64,000 nucleotides of DNA, taken from assembly GCA_963703605.1 (NCBI GenBank), contig CAVPFC010000055.1, positions 1 through 64,000 on the forward strand, written 5' to 3'. This document shows positions 25,729 through 35,490 of the stretch, in pieces (position 1 is the stretch's first letter; each line of letters starts with the position of its first letter). A program made the translations under genes and the position numbers. Under the pieces are notes generated by a model. The model ran no database searches. It was not told where the DNA came from and saw only the letters and a list, made by a program, of their open reading frames with translations. Source of the stretch: DASXKD01 sp963703605. GTDB taxonomy: Bacteria > Actinomycetota > Actinomycetes > Streptosporangiales > Streptosporangiaceae.

Positions 25729-28146
25729 TTAGGTTTGGGCGGGCGTTTCGCGAGGGTTGAGGGGGCGGGGGCGGGGACGGACCTTGGTCGCCAGGAGTTC
25801 CATCCAGCCGAAGACGTCGAGGAGGTGCTGCATGGCCTCCCGGGCGGGGACCAGGGACGAGATTGGCGCGACGCGGGCCGACCAGCGGGCGCGCAGGCCC
25901 GCGGCGCGGGACACGGCGCGGCGGACCAGGGCGGCGTCGGAGCGGAGTTTGGCCGAATCGGCCGGGCTCATCGCGTAGCTGGCCCGTTCCTCCGCAAGCG
26001 CGATGTGCTCCAGGGCGTCACGTTCGGCGCCGGTGAGGCCCAGCGACCGGGTGATACGGCTGGCCAGGGCGCGTGGGGACTCGCTCGCCGGGCTGGCGAT
26101 CCGGTGATCGGTCAGGTCATCGCGCAGCTCGCGCCAGGCGACGTGGGCCCGGGCGGCGTCGCCGCGCGCCTTCCACCACCGCCAGCGGCGGGAGATGAAC
26201 CGGGTCGCGCCCGGCGCGATCAGCAACAGCGCGAGCAGAACTATGGCCAGCTCCGCGTACGGGGCCGCGCTCTTCCTCTGGTGCGCCCCGGCAGCTCCGG
26301 CTCCGCCCGTGGCGCCCCTCAGCTTGCCGATGAACCCCTTGGTGCTGTGGCTGGCGGTGGGGACGGGGCTGGGGTTTTTCTGTGGCGGCGCGCCGCTCGT
26401 CGGGCTGGTGATGACGCCCACGTAGTCCCGGGGGGTCGAATACGGCGGGGTGTAGGCCGTGGCCTCGCCGGCCGGCCCGGCGCTGTCGGGCGGAGTCGGC
26501 TCGAAGCGCAGCCAGCCGACCCCGGCGAAGTAGAGCTCGGGCCAGGCATGGGCGTCGCTGGTCTTCACCTGCCAGGTGTCGGTCGCGACGATGCTGCCCT
26601 GCGTGTATCCGATGACCACCCGGGCGGGAATGTGCACCAGCCGGGCCAGCACCGCCATCCCGAAGGCGAACTGCTGGCAGTATCCGGTCTTGCTCACGGT
26701 CAGGAACTGCTGTAGGGCGTACGGGCTGTTGGACTCCGTCACGCCCAGGAGGGAGTAGGTGAAGTTGCCCGGCTTCGTGAACCACTTCTGGATCGCGACG
26801 GCCTTGGCGTAGTCGGTGGTCCGGTGCGCGGTCAGCCGGCGGGCCAGGGGCAGCAGCTTCTTGTACACCGGCGGGACGGACTCGTCCTGCTCCACGCCCG
26901 GCGGCGGTGCGCCGGCGCGGCGCAGTGCCTGCGGTGAGGGGTTGAGGTCCTTGGCGTTCACCGAGTAGCGCAGCCCGGCCAGCCGGACGTTGGTGCCGAG
27001 CACCGTGAGCGAATCGGGATCCACCCGCCAGCTGCCGCCGACCTGCACCTGCTGCGCCGGGAACGGCACCGGCAGGTAGCTCACGCTGGCGCTGTTCGCC
27101 AGGTTGCGGCCCAGATCGATCTGCTCGTGCACCGGGAGTGAGTACGTCTGGGGCTGCAGACCGGGCGCGCGCGGCATGGTCCCGTGCTTCAGCGAGGTGG
27201 GGTCGCCGGGTGGCGTCATGGTCCACTCGCTGTTGTTGGCGTCGAGATGGTCCAGCACGTACACCTGGAGGTAGGGCGGCTGCACCCGGGTGGTGTGGTA
27301 GGTGAGGATCGTCTGCGGCCGGCTCTCGTGGAGCTCGGCGTTGAGCGCGTCCAGCGGCTTGGGGAACGAGATCGCGCCGTGGTACCCGCCGGGGCCGCCG
27401 CCGCCGGTTCCCGGGAAGAGCCGGTGCTGCCGCAGGCCGGGCACCAGCAACGGCAGGGACAGCGCGAGCACCACGGCGGCCGAGCCGATCCGCCGGCCGG
27501 CGGCGGTCAGCGGCCGGATATCCGGGCCCTCGTTGTCCTCGTCGGTCCAGGGGTGCACCAGGCGGCCCCACAGCCGCAACCGGTGCCTGCCGTCGGCGGA
27601 AAGCAGGCCCAGATAGCCGACCACACCGGCGCAGAACACCAGCGTCCCGCCCACCGCGCCAGGCCGGACATCGGTGGTCAGCGGGACACAGAACAGGACA
27701 AGCAGCGGCAGGCCGGCGATCGCGGGCCGGTGCAGCCGCACCGCGAGCACATCGGTGAGCGCGGCGACCAGGCCGATGCCCGCCGCCGTCAGCAGGACAA
27801 TGCCCGGGCGGTCCGGTACCGGCGGCGCGTACTTCGACGTTTCGGCGGTCGCCTGCGCCACCAGCTCCCGCAGGTGGTGCACCGACGCCCCGGTGGGCAC
27901 CAGGCCGGCCAACGACTGGTGCCGGGCGAACACGACGTTGAGGTAGACGAACAGGCCGGCGATCGCGGCCGCGAAGCAGAGGATCGCGGGGATCGCCCGC
28001 CGCCGGGTCGCCGCGCCGATGGCCGCGACGACGATGACCGCCCCGACGCCGGCCCAGAACCACGTGCCGCCCGACATGAGCGGGTACAGGGCGATGGACG
28101 CCAGCACCGTCGCGGCGGCCGCCGCCACGGTGAGCCGCACGTTCAC
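25729..28146 (-). CDS. Transglutaminase-like membrane protein (TgpA/DUF3488)
   Basis: The 805-residue product has an N-terminal block of about six or seven membrane helices (residues 1-210). A periplasm-facing transglutaminase core follows with the Cys in TGYCQQFAFGMAVLARLVHIPARVVIGYT, the His in SDAHAWPELYFAGVGW, and the Asp/Pro region RFEPTPPDS. One more helix (YAELAIVLLALLLIAPG, about residue 630) precedes a C-terminal cytoplasmic DUF4129-like domain. GTG 28146 overlaps the stop of the DUF58 gene. moxR-DUF58-transglutaminase is a conserved three-gene system; its substrate is not established. Confidence 0.9.
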   Translation of the reverse strand: MNVRLTVAAAAATVLASIALYPLMSGGTWFWAGVGAVIVVAAIGAATRRRAIPAILCFAAAIAGLFVYLNVVFARHQSLAGLVPTGASVHHLRELVAQATAETSKYAPPVPDRPGIVLLTAAGIGLVAALTDVLAVRLHRPAIAGLPLLVLFCVPLTTDVRPGAVGGTLVFCAGVVGYLGLLSADGRHRLRLWGRLVHPWTDEDNEGPDIRPLTAAGRRIGSAAVVLALSLPLLVPGLRQHRLFPGTGGGGPGGYHGAISFPKPLDALNAELHESRPQTILTYHTTRVQPPYLQVYVLDHLDANNSEWTMTPPGDPTSLKHGTMPRAPGLQPQTYSLPVHEQIDLGRNLANSASVSYLPVPFPAQQVQVGGSWRVDPDSLTVLGTNVRLAGLRYSVNAKDLNPSPQALRRAGAPPPGVEQDESVPPVYKKLLPLARRLTAHRTTDYAKAVAIQKWFTKPGNFTYSLLGVTESNSPYALQQFLTVSKTGYCQQFAFGMAVLARLVHIPARVVIGYTQGSIVATDTWQVKTSDAHAWPELYFAGVGWLRFEPTPPDSAGPAGEATAYTPPYSTPRDYVGVITSPTSGAPPQKNPSPVPTASHSTKGFIGKLRGATGGAGAAGAHQRKSAAPYAELAIVLLALLLIAPGATRFISRRWRWWKARGDAARAHVAWRELRDDLTDHRIASPASESPRALASRITRSLGLTGAERDALEHIALAEERASYAMSPADSAKLRSDAALVRRAVSRAAGLRARWSARVAPISSLVPAREAMQHLLDVFGWMELLATKVRPRPRPLNPRETPAQT

Positions 28147-29465
28147 GGGGCCGCCGCCGCGGACGGGCCGGCCGCGGCCGCCTGGCCGTCGGCTGGCACC
28201 GGCGGGCCGCCGGGCAGCAAGGACCGGCTGTGCGCCAGGTGGGAGCGGTTGAGCACCTCCCACGCCACGCCGAGCGGCATGTCGGCGGTCACCGTGACCA
28301 CCCGCCACCCGGCTGCGGTCAGGATGCCGGTGGCCTCGTCGGTCTCGCCAGCCACCCAGTTCGCGGGCCGGTCGCTGGTCCAGCTGGACACCGCGAGCAG
28401 CAGGGCCATCGCCGGCCCGGAGGTATGCCGGCTGGCGGCAAGCTGCCGGGCCTGGGCCCCGGTCAGGTGCCCGGCGATCGCGATGAACAGCCCGCTGTTG
28501 TCCTTGGGCAGCTGGGCCAGGCCGGCGTTCAGATCGGAGGTACGCGAGGGACGGATCACCGCGAGCGTGTCGAGCAGCACGTCCTCGAAGGAGCCGGCCG
28601 CCTTCACCGCCCCGGCGTCGGTGACGAACTCGCCGTCGATCTGCTCCCGGGACAGGTGCACCCCGATCGAGGCGGCAGCGCTGATCGCGTATTCGAACGA
28701 TGAGGCGGGACCGCGGCCCCCGTGAGCGTTCTGCCGCGTGTCCAGGAAGAGCACGGCGCGGTTCCGCCAGCGCTGCTCCTCCCGCCGCACCATCAGCTCT
28801 CCGTAACGCGCCGTGGAACGCCAGTGCACGCGGCGCAGCTCGTCCCCGTCCCGGTAGGACCGGGGCACCACGTCGTCTTCCCCGGCCGCCGCGGCGGTGC
28901 TGGCCCGGGCATCGCCGTCGCCGAGCCACGACCCGGCGAGCGCGGTCCGCGGCAGGGTGGTCACCGGCGGCGTCACCACCAGCGTGGACGGCGGAGCCGC
29001 CGTGCTGCCCACCTTCGCCAGCCCGAACGAGTCAGCCACCCGGACATGCAGCGGGCCGATGGCGAACTTGCCCCGGTGATCGGGCTGGATCGGGTAGCTC
29101 AGCTCGCGCGAGCCACCCGGCTCGATCCGGTCCAGGATGAAACGGGGCCTGGCGCCGATCGAGTAGGGGACGGTGTCCTCGGTCAGCAGCAGGCCGGTGG
29201 GCAGCCGCGACACGTTGTCCAGGTGGATAGACACCGAAGCCGTCTGGCCCGCCGGAACGCGGGCCGGGCTGATCTGCCTGACCCAGCGGATCCGGTACCG
29301 CGTCCTGCTGGCGGCCACCACCGACAGCACCGGGAGTATGATCAGCAGCCCGCCGATGCTCAGCAACGTGCGCTGGCCAAGCCCAAGTCCAAGGATGCCC
29401 GCGGCCACCCCGGCGGCGATGAATGCTCTGCCGCGAGTGGTAAATCCGGCCAGCAGCGACCCCAT
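28143..29465 (-). CDS. DUF58 domain protein
   Basis: The 440-residue protein begins with two close membrane helices (AFIAAGVAAGILGLGLG, LLSIGGLLIILPVLSVVAA). A beta-rich region with P-x-G-x-x segments follows, then the DUF58 motif VPRSYRDGDELRRVHWRSTARYGELMVRREEQ near residue 215, and a von-Willebrand-like stretch (NRAVLFLDTRQ). It is the usual middle gene of moxR operons; MoxR ATPases are thought to act as chaperones for these partners. The ATG at 29465 is about 180 bases after the moxR stop; the stop overlaps the transglutaminase start. Confidence 0.9.
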   Translation of the reverse strand: MGSLLAGFTTRGRAFIAAGVAAGILGLGLGQRTLLSIGGLLIILPVLSVVAASRTRYRIRWVRQISPARVPAGQTASVSIHLDNVSRLPTGLLLTEDTVPYSIGARPRFILDRIEPGGSRELSYPIQPDHRGKFAIGPLHVRVADSFGLAKVGSTAAPPSTLVVTPPVTTLPRTALAGSWLGDGDARASTAAAAGEDDVVPRSYRDGDELRRVHWRSTARYGELMVRREEQRWRNRAVLFLDTRQNAHGGRGPASSFEYAISAAASIGVHLSREQIDGEFVTDAGAVKAAGSFEDVLLDTLAVIRPSRTSDLNAGLAQLPKDNSGLFIAIAGHLTGAQARQLAASRHTSGPAMALLLAVSSWTSDRPANWVAGETDEATGILTAAGWRVVTVTADMPLGVAWEVLNRSHLAHSRSLLPGGPPVPADGQAAAAGPSAAAAP

Positions 29466-29642
29466 GCCGAGCCCTTCCTCGAGCCTGCTTCTCCCAAACT
29501 AAGGGAAGGGCCCGGTCCATCCTAGTAACGAGTTAGTTCGGCTCCCTGTCGAAATGTCCCTGTCATGGACGCTGCCGGTGGCCGGATTGGCCAGGTCAGC
29601 CGCGGTGAGCGGCGGTCCCGGTGGCCAGCCCAGCCACGGCAG

Positions 29643-30620
<978 letters not shown>

Positions 30621-30842
30621 TTCTCTTCTCCCTTGCCCGTTCACCGGGAGTGCCGTCCACCTCATCAGCGCACGGCACGCCGCCTCGACAGAAGGTGCTA
30701 ACCGACAGTACGTCCTGCACGGGAATACGGCGATCTACGGCCTCTGGTTCAGCCCCCGGCCGGCGCCGTGTTCGCCGGGCGCCGGAGGGCCTTACCCGGG
30801 GTGCTCCGGGGGAGCGAGGGGGGCGCTGTGGGGGGCATTCGG

Positions 30843-30870
30843 CGTTGACGGTGGGGGATTGTGGGGTACA
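30843..30870 (+). promoter_or_regulatory. Likely sigma-70-type promoter of mraZ/dcw
   Basis: TTGACG (30843-30848) and TACAGT (30865-30870) are spaced by 16 bases, about 75 bases before the mraZ ATG. The spacer and -10 region are overlaid by MraZ boxes, which fits autorepression. Confidence 0.55.
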
Positions 30871-30884
30871 GTGGAGCGCAGTGG
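30849..30884 (+). promoter_or_regulatory. Four MraZ-binding repeats
   Basis: GTGGG-type boxes begin at 30849, 30859, 30869 (GTGGA) and 30879, an exact 10-base spacing. MraZ is known to bind closely spaced TGGGN direct repeats upstream of its own gene and to repress the dcw operon. The array covers the spacer and -10 of the predicted promoter. Confidence 0.8.
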
Positions 30885-30943
30885 GGTTCAAGGGTGCCCA
30901 GGTGGCGTGCGTGCGGCTTGGCGGGGAGCGGAGGTGAGGGCCG

Positions 30944-31381
30944 ATGTTCCTAGGCACTCATTCCCCGAAGCTGGACGAGAAGGGGCGGCTCTTCCTGCCG
31001 GCCAAGTACCGCGAGGAACTCGCCCGGGGAGTCGTGCTCACCAAGGGCCAGGAGCGTTGCGTCTACGTGTGGCCTGCGGCTGAGTTCGAGCGGGCCACCG
31101 AGGAACTGAAGACGACTCAGGCGTCTCTGGTCACGGCGAAGACGGCACGGGACTACAACCGCATCCTCTTCTCCGGCGCCTCCGACGAAATGCCCGACAA
31201 GCAGGGCCGGGTGACGATCCCGCAGGCGCTTCGCGACTACGCGGGCTTGCAGCGGGACTGCGCGGTGATCGGTGCCAACACCCGTCTGGAGATCTGGGAC
31301 GAGGCCGCCTGGACGGCCTATCTGGCCGCCCAGGAGGACGCGTTCTCGGCCGCGTCAGAGGAGGTGCTGCCCGGTTTGTGA
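30944..31381 (+). CDS. mraZ: Transcriptional regulator MraZ
   Basis: The 145-residue protein contains two AbrB-like half-domains, each with a DxxGR motif: LDEKGRLFLPAKYREEL at about residues 10-26 and PDKQGRVTIPQALRDYAGL at about 83-101. MraZ is a DNA-binding ring protein that represses the dcw operon it opens. The start MFLGTHSPKLDEKGR is typical. GGAG lies near 30928, some 12 bases upstream of the ATG. rsmH follows after about 210 bases. Confidence 0.95.
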   Translation: MFLGTHSPKLDEKGRLFLPAKYREELARGVVLTKGQERCVYVWPAAEFERATEELKTTQASLVTAKTARDYNRILFSGASDEMPDKQGRVTIPQALRDYAGLQRDCAVIGANTRLEIWDEAAWTAYLAAQEDAFSAASEEVLPGL

Positions 31382-31589
31382 GTGGTGCCGGGCTCGGCAC
31401 CAGCGTGCCCGGCGAGGTCTCCACCCGCGGCAGGGGTCGGCCGGCTGACGTCACTTCCCCGGCGCCAGGCGGCATACCCACCGCCCGAACGTCGCGCGGA
31501 TGGAGACCTGGCCGGGTACCAACAGCAGTTCGGACCGTCACCCGGCAGACGGGTGGCGCGGGCCAGCGGAAATCGGACGAGGGGATTCG

Positions 31590-32549
31590 ATGGGCGCAGC
31601 GGGATCCGGGCATAAGCCGGTCCTTGTCGACCGCGTTGTCACGCTCCTGGCGCCTGCCCTCGATCCGCCCGGGGCGGTTCTCGTCGACGCCACGCTGGGC
31701 CGGGCGGGGCACGCCAGGGCTCTGCTCGACGCCCATCCGGGACTCATCCTGATCGGCCTGGACACCGACGCGGCCGCGATCGAGGAGTCGGGGCGCCTGC
31801 TCGCCCGGTACGGCGACCGGGTCACGCTGACCCGCGCCGTGTACGACCAGATCGCCGCCGTGCTCGCCGGCCAGGGGCTGAGTGCCGTGCAAGGGATCCT
31901 GTTCGACCTCGGCGTGTCCTCGCCGCAACTCGACGAGCCCGAGCGGGGTTTCGCCTATTCCTACGACGCCCCGCTGGACATGCGGATGGACCAGGGTCAG
32001 TCGCTGACGGCCGCGGAGGTTCTCAACACCTACCCGGCCGCGCAGCTTGCCCGGGTGCTGCGCGAGTACGGCGAAGAGAAGTTCGCCCGCCAGATCGCCG
32101 CCGCCGTCGTGCGCGAGCGGTCCCGCGCGCCGCTGACCTCCACCGGGCAGCTCACCGAGATCATCCGCGCGGCGATCCCCGCGCCGGCCCGGCGCACCGG
32201 CGGTAACCCGGCCAAGCGCACCTTCCAGGCGCTGCGGATCGAGGTGAACGGGGAGCTCGACGCGCTCAGGAACGCCCTGCCCGCGGCGCTGGACGCGCTG
32301 GCAATGGGCGGCCGCATCGTGGTGCTGGCCTACCACTCGCTGGAGGACAGGGTGGTCAAGCGTGCCCTGGCCGCCCGCGCCACGGATACCACGCCACGCG
32401 GCCTGCCCGTGCCGCTGGCCGCGGCGCGGCCGGAGTTCCGGCTCCTCACCCGTGGCGCCGAACGCCCGTCCGCGGCCGAGGTGGCGGCCAACCCGCGGGC
32501 TGCCCCGGCCCGCCTGCGGGCGGCGGAGCGCATCAAGGAAGCCGCATGA
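31590..32549 (+). CDS. rsmH: 16S rRNA m4C1402 methyltransferase
   Basis: The 319-residue product N4-methylates C1402 in 16S rRNA. Signatures are HKPVLVDRVVTLLAP, VDATLGRAGHARALL, LFDLGVSSPQLDEPERGFAYSYDAPLDMRMD, EEKFARQIAAAVV, KRTFQALRIEVNGEL and IVVLAYHSLEDRVVKRAL. ATG 31590 with GACGAGGGG upstream is preferred over an in-frame start at 31500. The usual DATLGxGGHS motif reads DATLGRAGHA here, which is acceptable variation. It is the second gene of the dcw cluster. Confidence 0.96.
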   Translation: MGAAGSGHKPVLVDRVVTLLAPALDPPGAVLVDATLGRAGHARALLDAHPGLILIGLDTDAAAIEESGRLLARYGDRVTLTRAVYDQIAAVLAGQGLSAVQGILFDLGVSSPQLDEPERGFAYSYDAPLDMRMDQGQSLTAAEVLNTYPAAQLARVLREYGEEKFARQIAAAVVRERSRAPLTSTGQLTEIIRAAIPAPARRTGGNPAKRTFQALRIEVNGELDALRNALPAALDALAMGGRIVVLAYHSLEDRVVKRALAARATDTTPRGLPVPLAAARPEFRLLTRGAERPSAAEVAANPRAAPARLRAAERIKEAA

Positions 32550-32638
32550 GCGCGGGCGGCGGGAAAAGCGGAGTGCGGGGGCAGCAAAAGCAGCGCGGCG
32601 TTACACGGGGACAGCGACCGACGGAGGCAGGGGGATGA
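32546..32638 (+). CDS. Possible 30-residue ORF between rsmH and ftsL
   Basis: An ATG overlapping the rsmH stop as ATGA opens 30 codons (MSAGGGKSGVRGQQKQRGVT plus a short basic tail) ending TGA at 32636, five bases before the ftsL start. It has no recognised family. It could be a coupling ORF that carries ribosomes from rsmH to ftsL, or chance. Confidence 0.25.
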   Translation: MSAGGGKSGVRGQQKQRGVTRGQRPTEAGG

Positions 32639-32642
32639 CGCG

Positions 32643-33338
32643 GTGAACCAGCGCACGGAAGTGACCGAGCGAAAGAGCGCACCGGGCGGATCCGCCGGGC
32701 AGCGGCGACCATCGAGGCCGGCGGCGCAGCCAGCCGCGGCTGCGGGTGCCAGAACGGCCACGGACGCGACCGCCGCGCGCCGCACGACGACCGTGCCCCG
32801 CCCGGGGCCCGCCGGGCCACCCGGACGGGTTCCGGCAGGACGGAGGCCGGCCGGGACGAGGCCGGCGGCACGAGCAGCGGGGACGCGGCCGGCCGGGAGC
32901 CGCCCGGCCGGGGCACCACCGGCCACGGGCCGCGGCGCGCCGCTGGTAACCAGGGTTGGCACGACCTCGCGTAATGCATATTCAGCGGCCAGCCGCGGCA
33001 GAGCCGCGCCCGAGTCGCGCACCCGCTTCGTCTTCCTTGTGGTGGCGCTGCTCGGCGGTGGGCTGCTGTGCCTGCTGCTGGTCAACACGATCCTGGCCAC
33101 GGGGGCCTTCCGGATCACCGCGCTCCAGCAGGGCAACGTCGCGCTCGCCCAGCGGGAACAGGCCCTCCAGGCCCAGATCGCCGCCGAGGAGGCGCCGTCG
33201 GCGCTCGCGCAGCGGGCCCGCGCCCTGGGCATGGTGGAGCCGCCGCTCATCCACTTCCTCGACCTCAAGACGGGCCGGATCATCAGCGAGCCCCGGCACG
33301 TGCCGGGAGTGCCTACGGTTCCCGGGTACGCGCCGTGA
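32643..33338 (+). CDS. ftsL: FtsL-like septum formation protein
   Basis: The 231-residue product has a Pro/Arg/Ala-rich cytoplasmic N-terminus of about 125 residues. One membrane helix (FVFLVVALLGGGLLCLLLVNTIL) and a short coiled-coil outer segment (FRITALQQGNVALAQREQALQAQI) follow. It ends in ALGMVEPPLIHFLDLKTGRI, typical of FtsL/DivIC in actinobacteria. Position between rsmH and ftsI is diagnostic. FtsL links FtsQ and FtsB-type proteins to FtsW-FtsI. The N-terminal extension is a PAG-R low-complexity repeat (GTRPAxRAAG). GTG start; the stop overlaps the ftsI start. Confidence 0.85.
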   Translation: MNQRTEVTERKSAPGGSAGQRRPSRPAAQPAAAAGARTATDATAARRTTTVPRPGPAGPPGRVPAGRRPAGTRPAARAAGTRPAGSRPAGAPPATGRGAPLVTRVGTTSRNAYSAASRGRAAPESRTRFVFLVVALLGGGLLCLLLVNTILATGAFRITALQQGNVALAQREQALQAQIAAEEAPSALAQRARALGMVEPPLIHFLDLKTGRIISEPRHVPGVPTVPGYAP

Positions 33339-35471
33339 CCTCAGGGGCCAGGGACGGCGGGAGCCGGCCGCGTGGACCGGGCCGCCCTCCCGCGGCGTCC
33401 GGGCCGCGCCGCCCGGGAACCGGGCGCCCGCGCGACGCGGCCACCCGGGGCCGGGGCGGTGATTCCCGCGGGACACGCCCCGGCCGGCGCCCGCCGGGCC
33501 TGGGCGCCCCCGGAGCAGGCCCCGCCGCGCGGCCCACCGGGCCTGTTCCGCCCGAGCGCAAGCCGGCCGGGCGCCCGGCCGCCGCGGGCCGGTCTTCGGC
33601 ACGCCCGGGCACCGGGCGCTCACGTGCCGCCGGGCGGCGTGCCGCAGGGGCGCCTGCCGCGCGGCGCCGCGCCCCCCGGCGCCCGTCCACCCGCCGGGCC
33701 GTCATCCGCCGCGCCAGCCCCACCCGCCGCCTTCAGGGCAGCCTCCTCTGCGCCGCGGTCGCGCTGTCTCTGGTGGCGGGCAGGCTCATCCAGTTGCAGG
33801 GCCTGGACGGGGCGAGGTACCGCGCGCTCGCCGAGCAGAGCAAGCTCCAGACGATCCAGATTCCGGCCGAGCGAGGCACCATCAGCACGGCGGACGGCAC
33901 CATCCTGGCCATGACGGTTCAAGCCGACACGGTGATCGCGGACCCGCCGCAGATCAGCGGGAAGAGCGCCGCGGCCACGGCGGCGCTGCGGCAGCGGGTC
34001 GCCGACCTCCTCGCGGGCCCGCTGCACATGACGCAATCAGCCATTCTCGGCAAGCTCTACCACCATTTTTCCCCGGACTACGTCGTGCTGGCCCAGGGCG
34101 TGCCCGGCCCCCACGGGCAGCCGCATCGAGGCGGCGCTGGCCGCCCGCAGCCTGGCCGGGATCTACCTGAAGCCCACCTACGTCCGCAACTACCCCAACG
34201 GGGACCTCGCGTCCAACCTGGTGGGGTTCACGACCGTCAACGGCAACACCAGCGACATCACCGGCCAGGCGGGCATCGAGCAGTCGTTCAACTCGCTGCT
34301 GGCCGGACGCGACGGCAGCGAGGAGGTCGAGACCGGGACCACGGGACAGCCCATCCCGTTCGCCTACAACAAGGACCGCCCGGTGGTGCCCGGCGGCAAC
34401 GTCCACCTCACCATCATCTCCAGCCTCCAGTACGCGGCCCAGCAGGCCTGCGCCCAGCAGGTGAAGGCGAACAAGGCGGACAACTGCACGATCGTGGTCG
34501 AGCAGCCGCAGACCGGCAGGATCCTCGCCATGGCGCAGTACCCCACCTACACGCCCACCAACGTGACCAATCTGGCGTCGACCATGGACATGCCGGTCGC
34601 CCAGATATTCCCGCCGGGCAGCACCGCGAAGGTGATCACCGCCGCGGCGGCGCTCGAGCACGGCCAGACGCCGATGACCCCCTACACCGTGCCCGAGCAG
34701 ATCGTGGTGAACGGCTTCCCGTTCCACGACGCGGACCCGCACCCCACCGAGCGGCTCACCCTGGCCGGCATCGTGGCCCACTCGAGCAACGTCGGCATGG
34801 TCCAGGTGGCCCAGCACGTGAGCCCGCAGGTGCAGGATCACTACTACCGGGCGTTCGGGGTGGGCGTGCCGACCGGCCTGCCGCTGCCCGGCACCAGCGC
34901 CGGGATCCTGCCGCCGGTCTCGAAGTGGTGGGGCCAGGAGCGGTACACCCTCGCCTTCGGCCAGGGGGTCGCGGCCACCGCGGTGCAGATGGCGGGGGTC
35001 TACGCGACGATCGCCAACGGCGGGATCCGGGTGTCGCCGAGCATCGTGGCCGGGACGACCGGGCCGTCCGGGCAGTACGTGCCCGCGCCGCGCCCGCACC
35101 GCCAGCGGGTGATCAAGGCATCGACCGCGCACGAGATGATCAGCATCCTCCAGCAGGTGCCTTACCTCGACGCCACGCTCGCCTACCAGCCGTGGGGTGA
35201 GATCCCCGGGTACTCGGTCGCGTCCAAGACCGGCACCGCCCAGATCGACCCGTGCCAGTGCCACTACGGGTCGAGCTACATCGGCATGGCACCGGCCTCG
35301 GACCCGAAGGTCGTGGTCGCGGTCAACATCCAGAACCCCCGCAAGGCCGACTACTTCGGCAACTACGTGGCCGGACCGGCCTTCTACCACGTGATGAAGT
35401 TCGCACTTCAGACGCTTCAGATTCCGCCGGATGGCGGCAAGCGTCCCAACGTGCGGCTCACCGCGCCGTGA
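33335..35471 (+). CDS. ftsI: Septal penicillin-binding protein FtsI (PBP3), with a one-base frame problem
   Basis: The coding sequence runs in one frame from GTG 33335 to about 34110 and in the next frame to 35471; a single extra C in the CCCCC run at 34108-34112 would explain this. Joined, it gives about 711 residues: a long Arg/Pro-rich cytoplasmic tail (about 125 residues), a membrane helix (LQGSLLCAAVALSLVAGRLIQL), a pedestal domain, and a transpeptidase domain. Its catalytic motifs are STAK (in FPPGSTAKVI), SSN (in VAHSSNVG) and KTG (in VASKTGTAQI). It cross-links septal peptidoglycan with FtsW. ftsI is essential, so the shift is probably a consensus error. Confidence 0.88.
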
Positions 35472-35490
35472 TCAGCGGTAGCCTCGGCCC

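Noticed and set aside
25729..28929. A 1066-codon minus-strand frame covering the transglutaminase gene and more
   Set aside because: The upstream 260 codons lie antisense-shifted over the DUF58 gene; homology and the GTGA overlap place the start at 28146.
34100..34125. Programmed frameshift in ftsI
   Set aside because: No slippery heptamer with a downstream stem is evident, and sepF shows a similar single-base problem; a consensus error is simpler.
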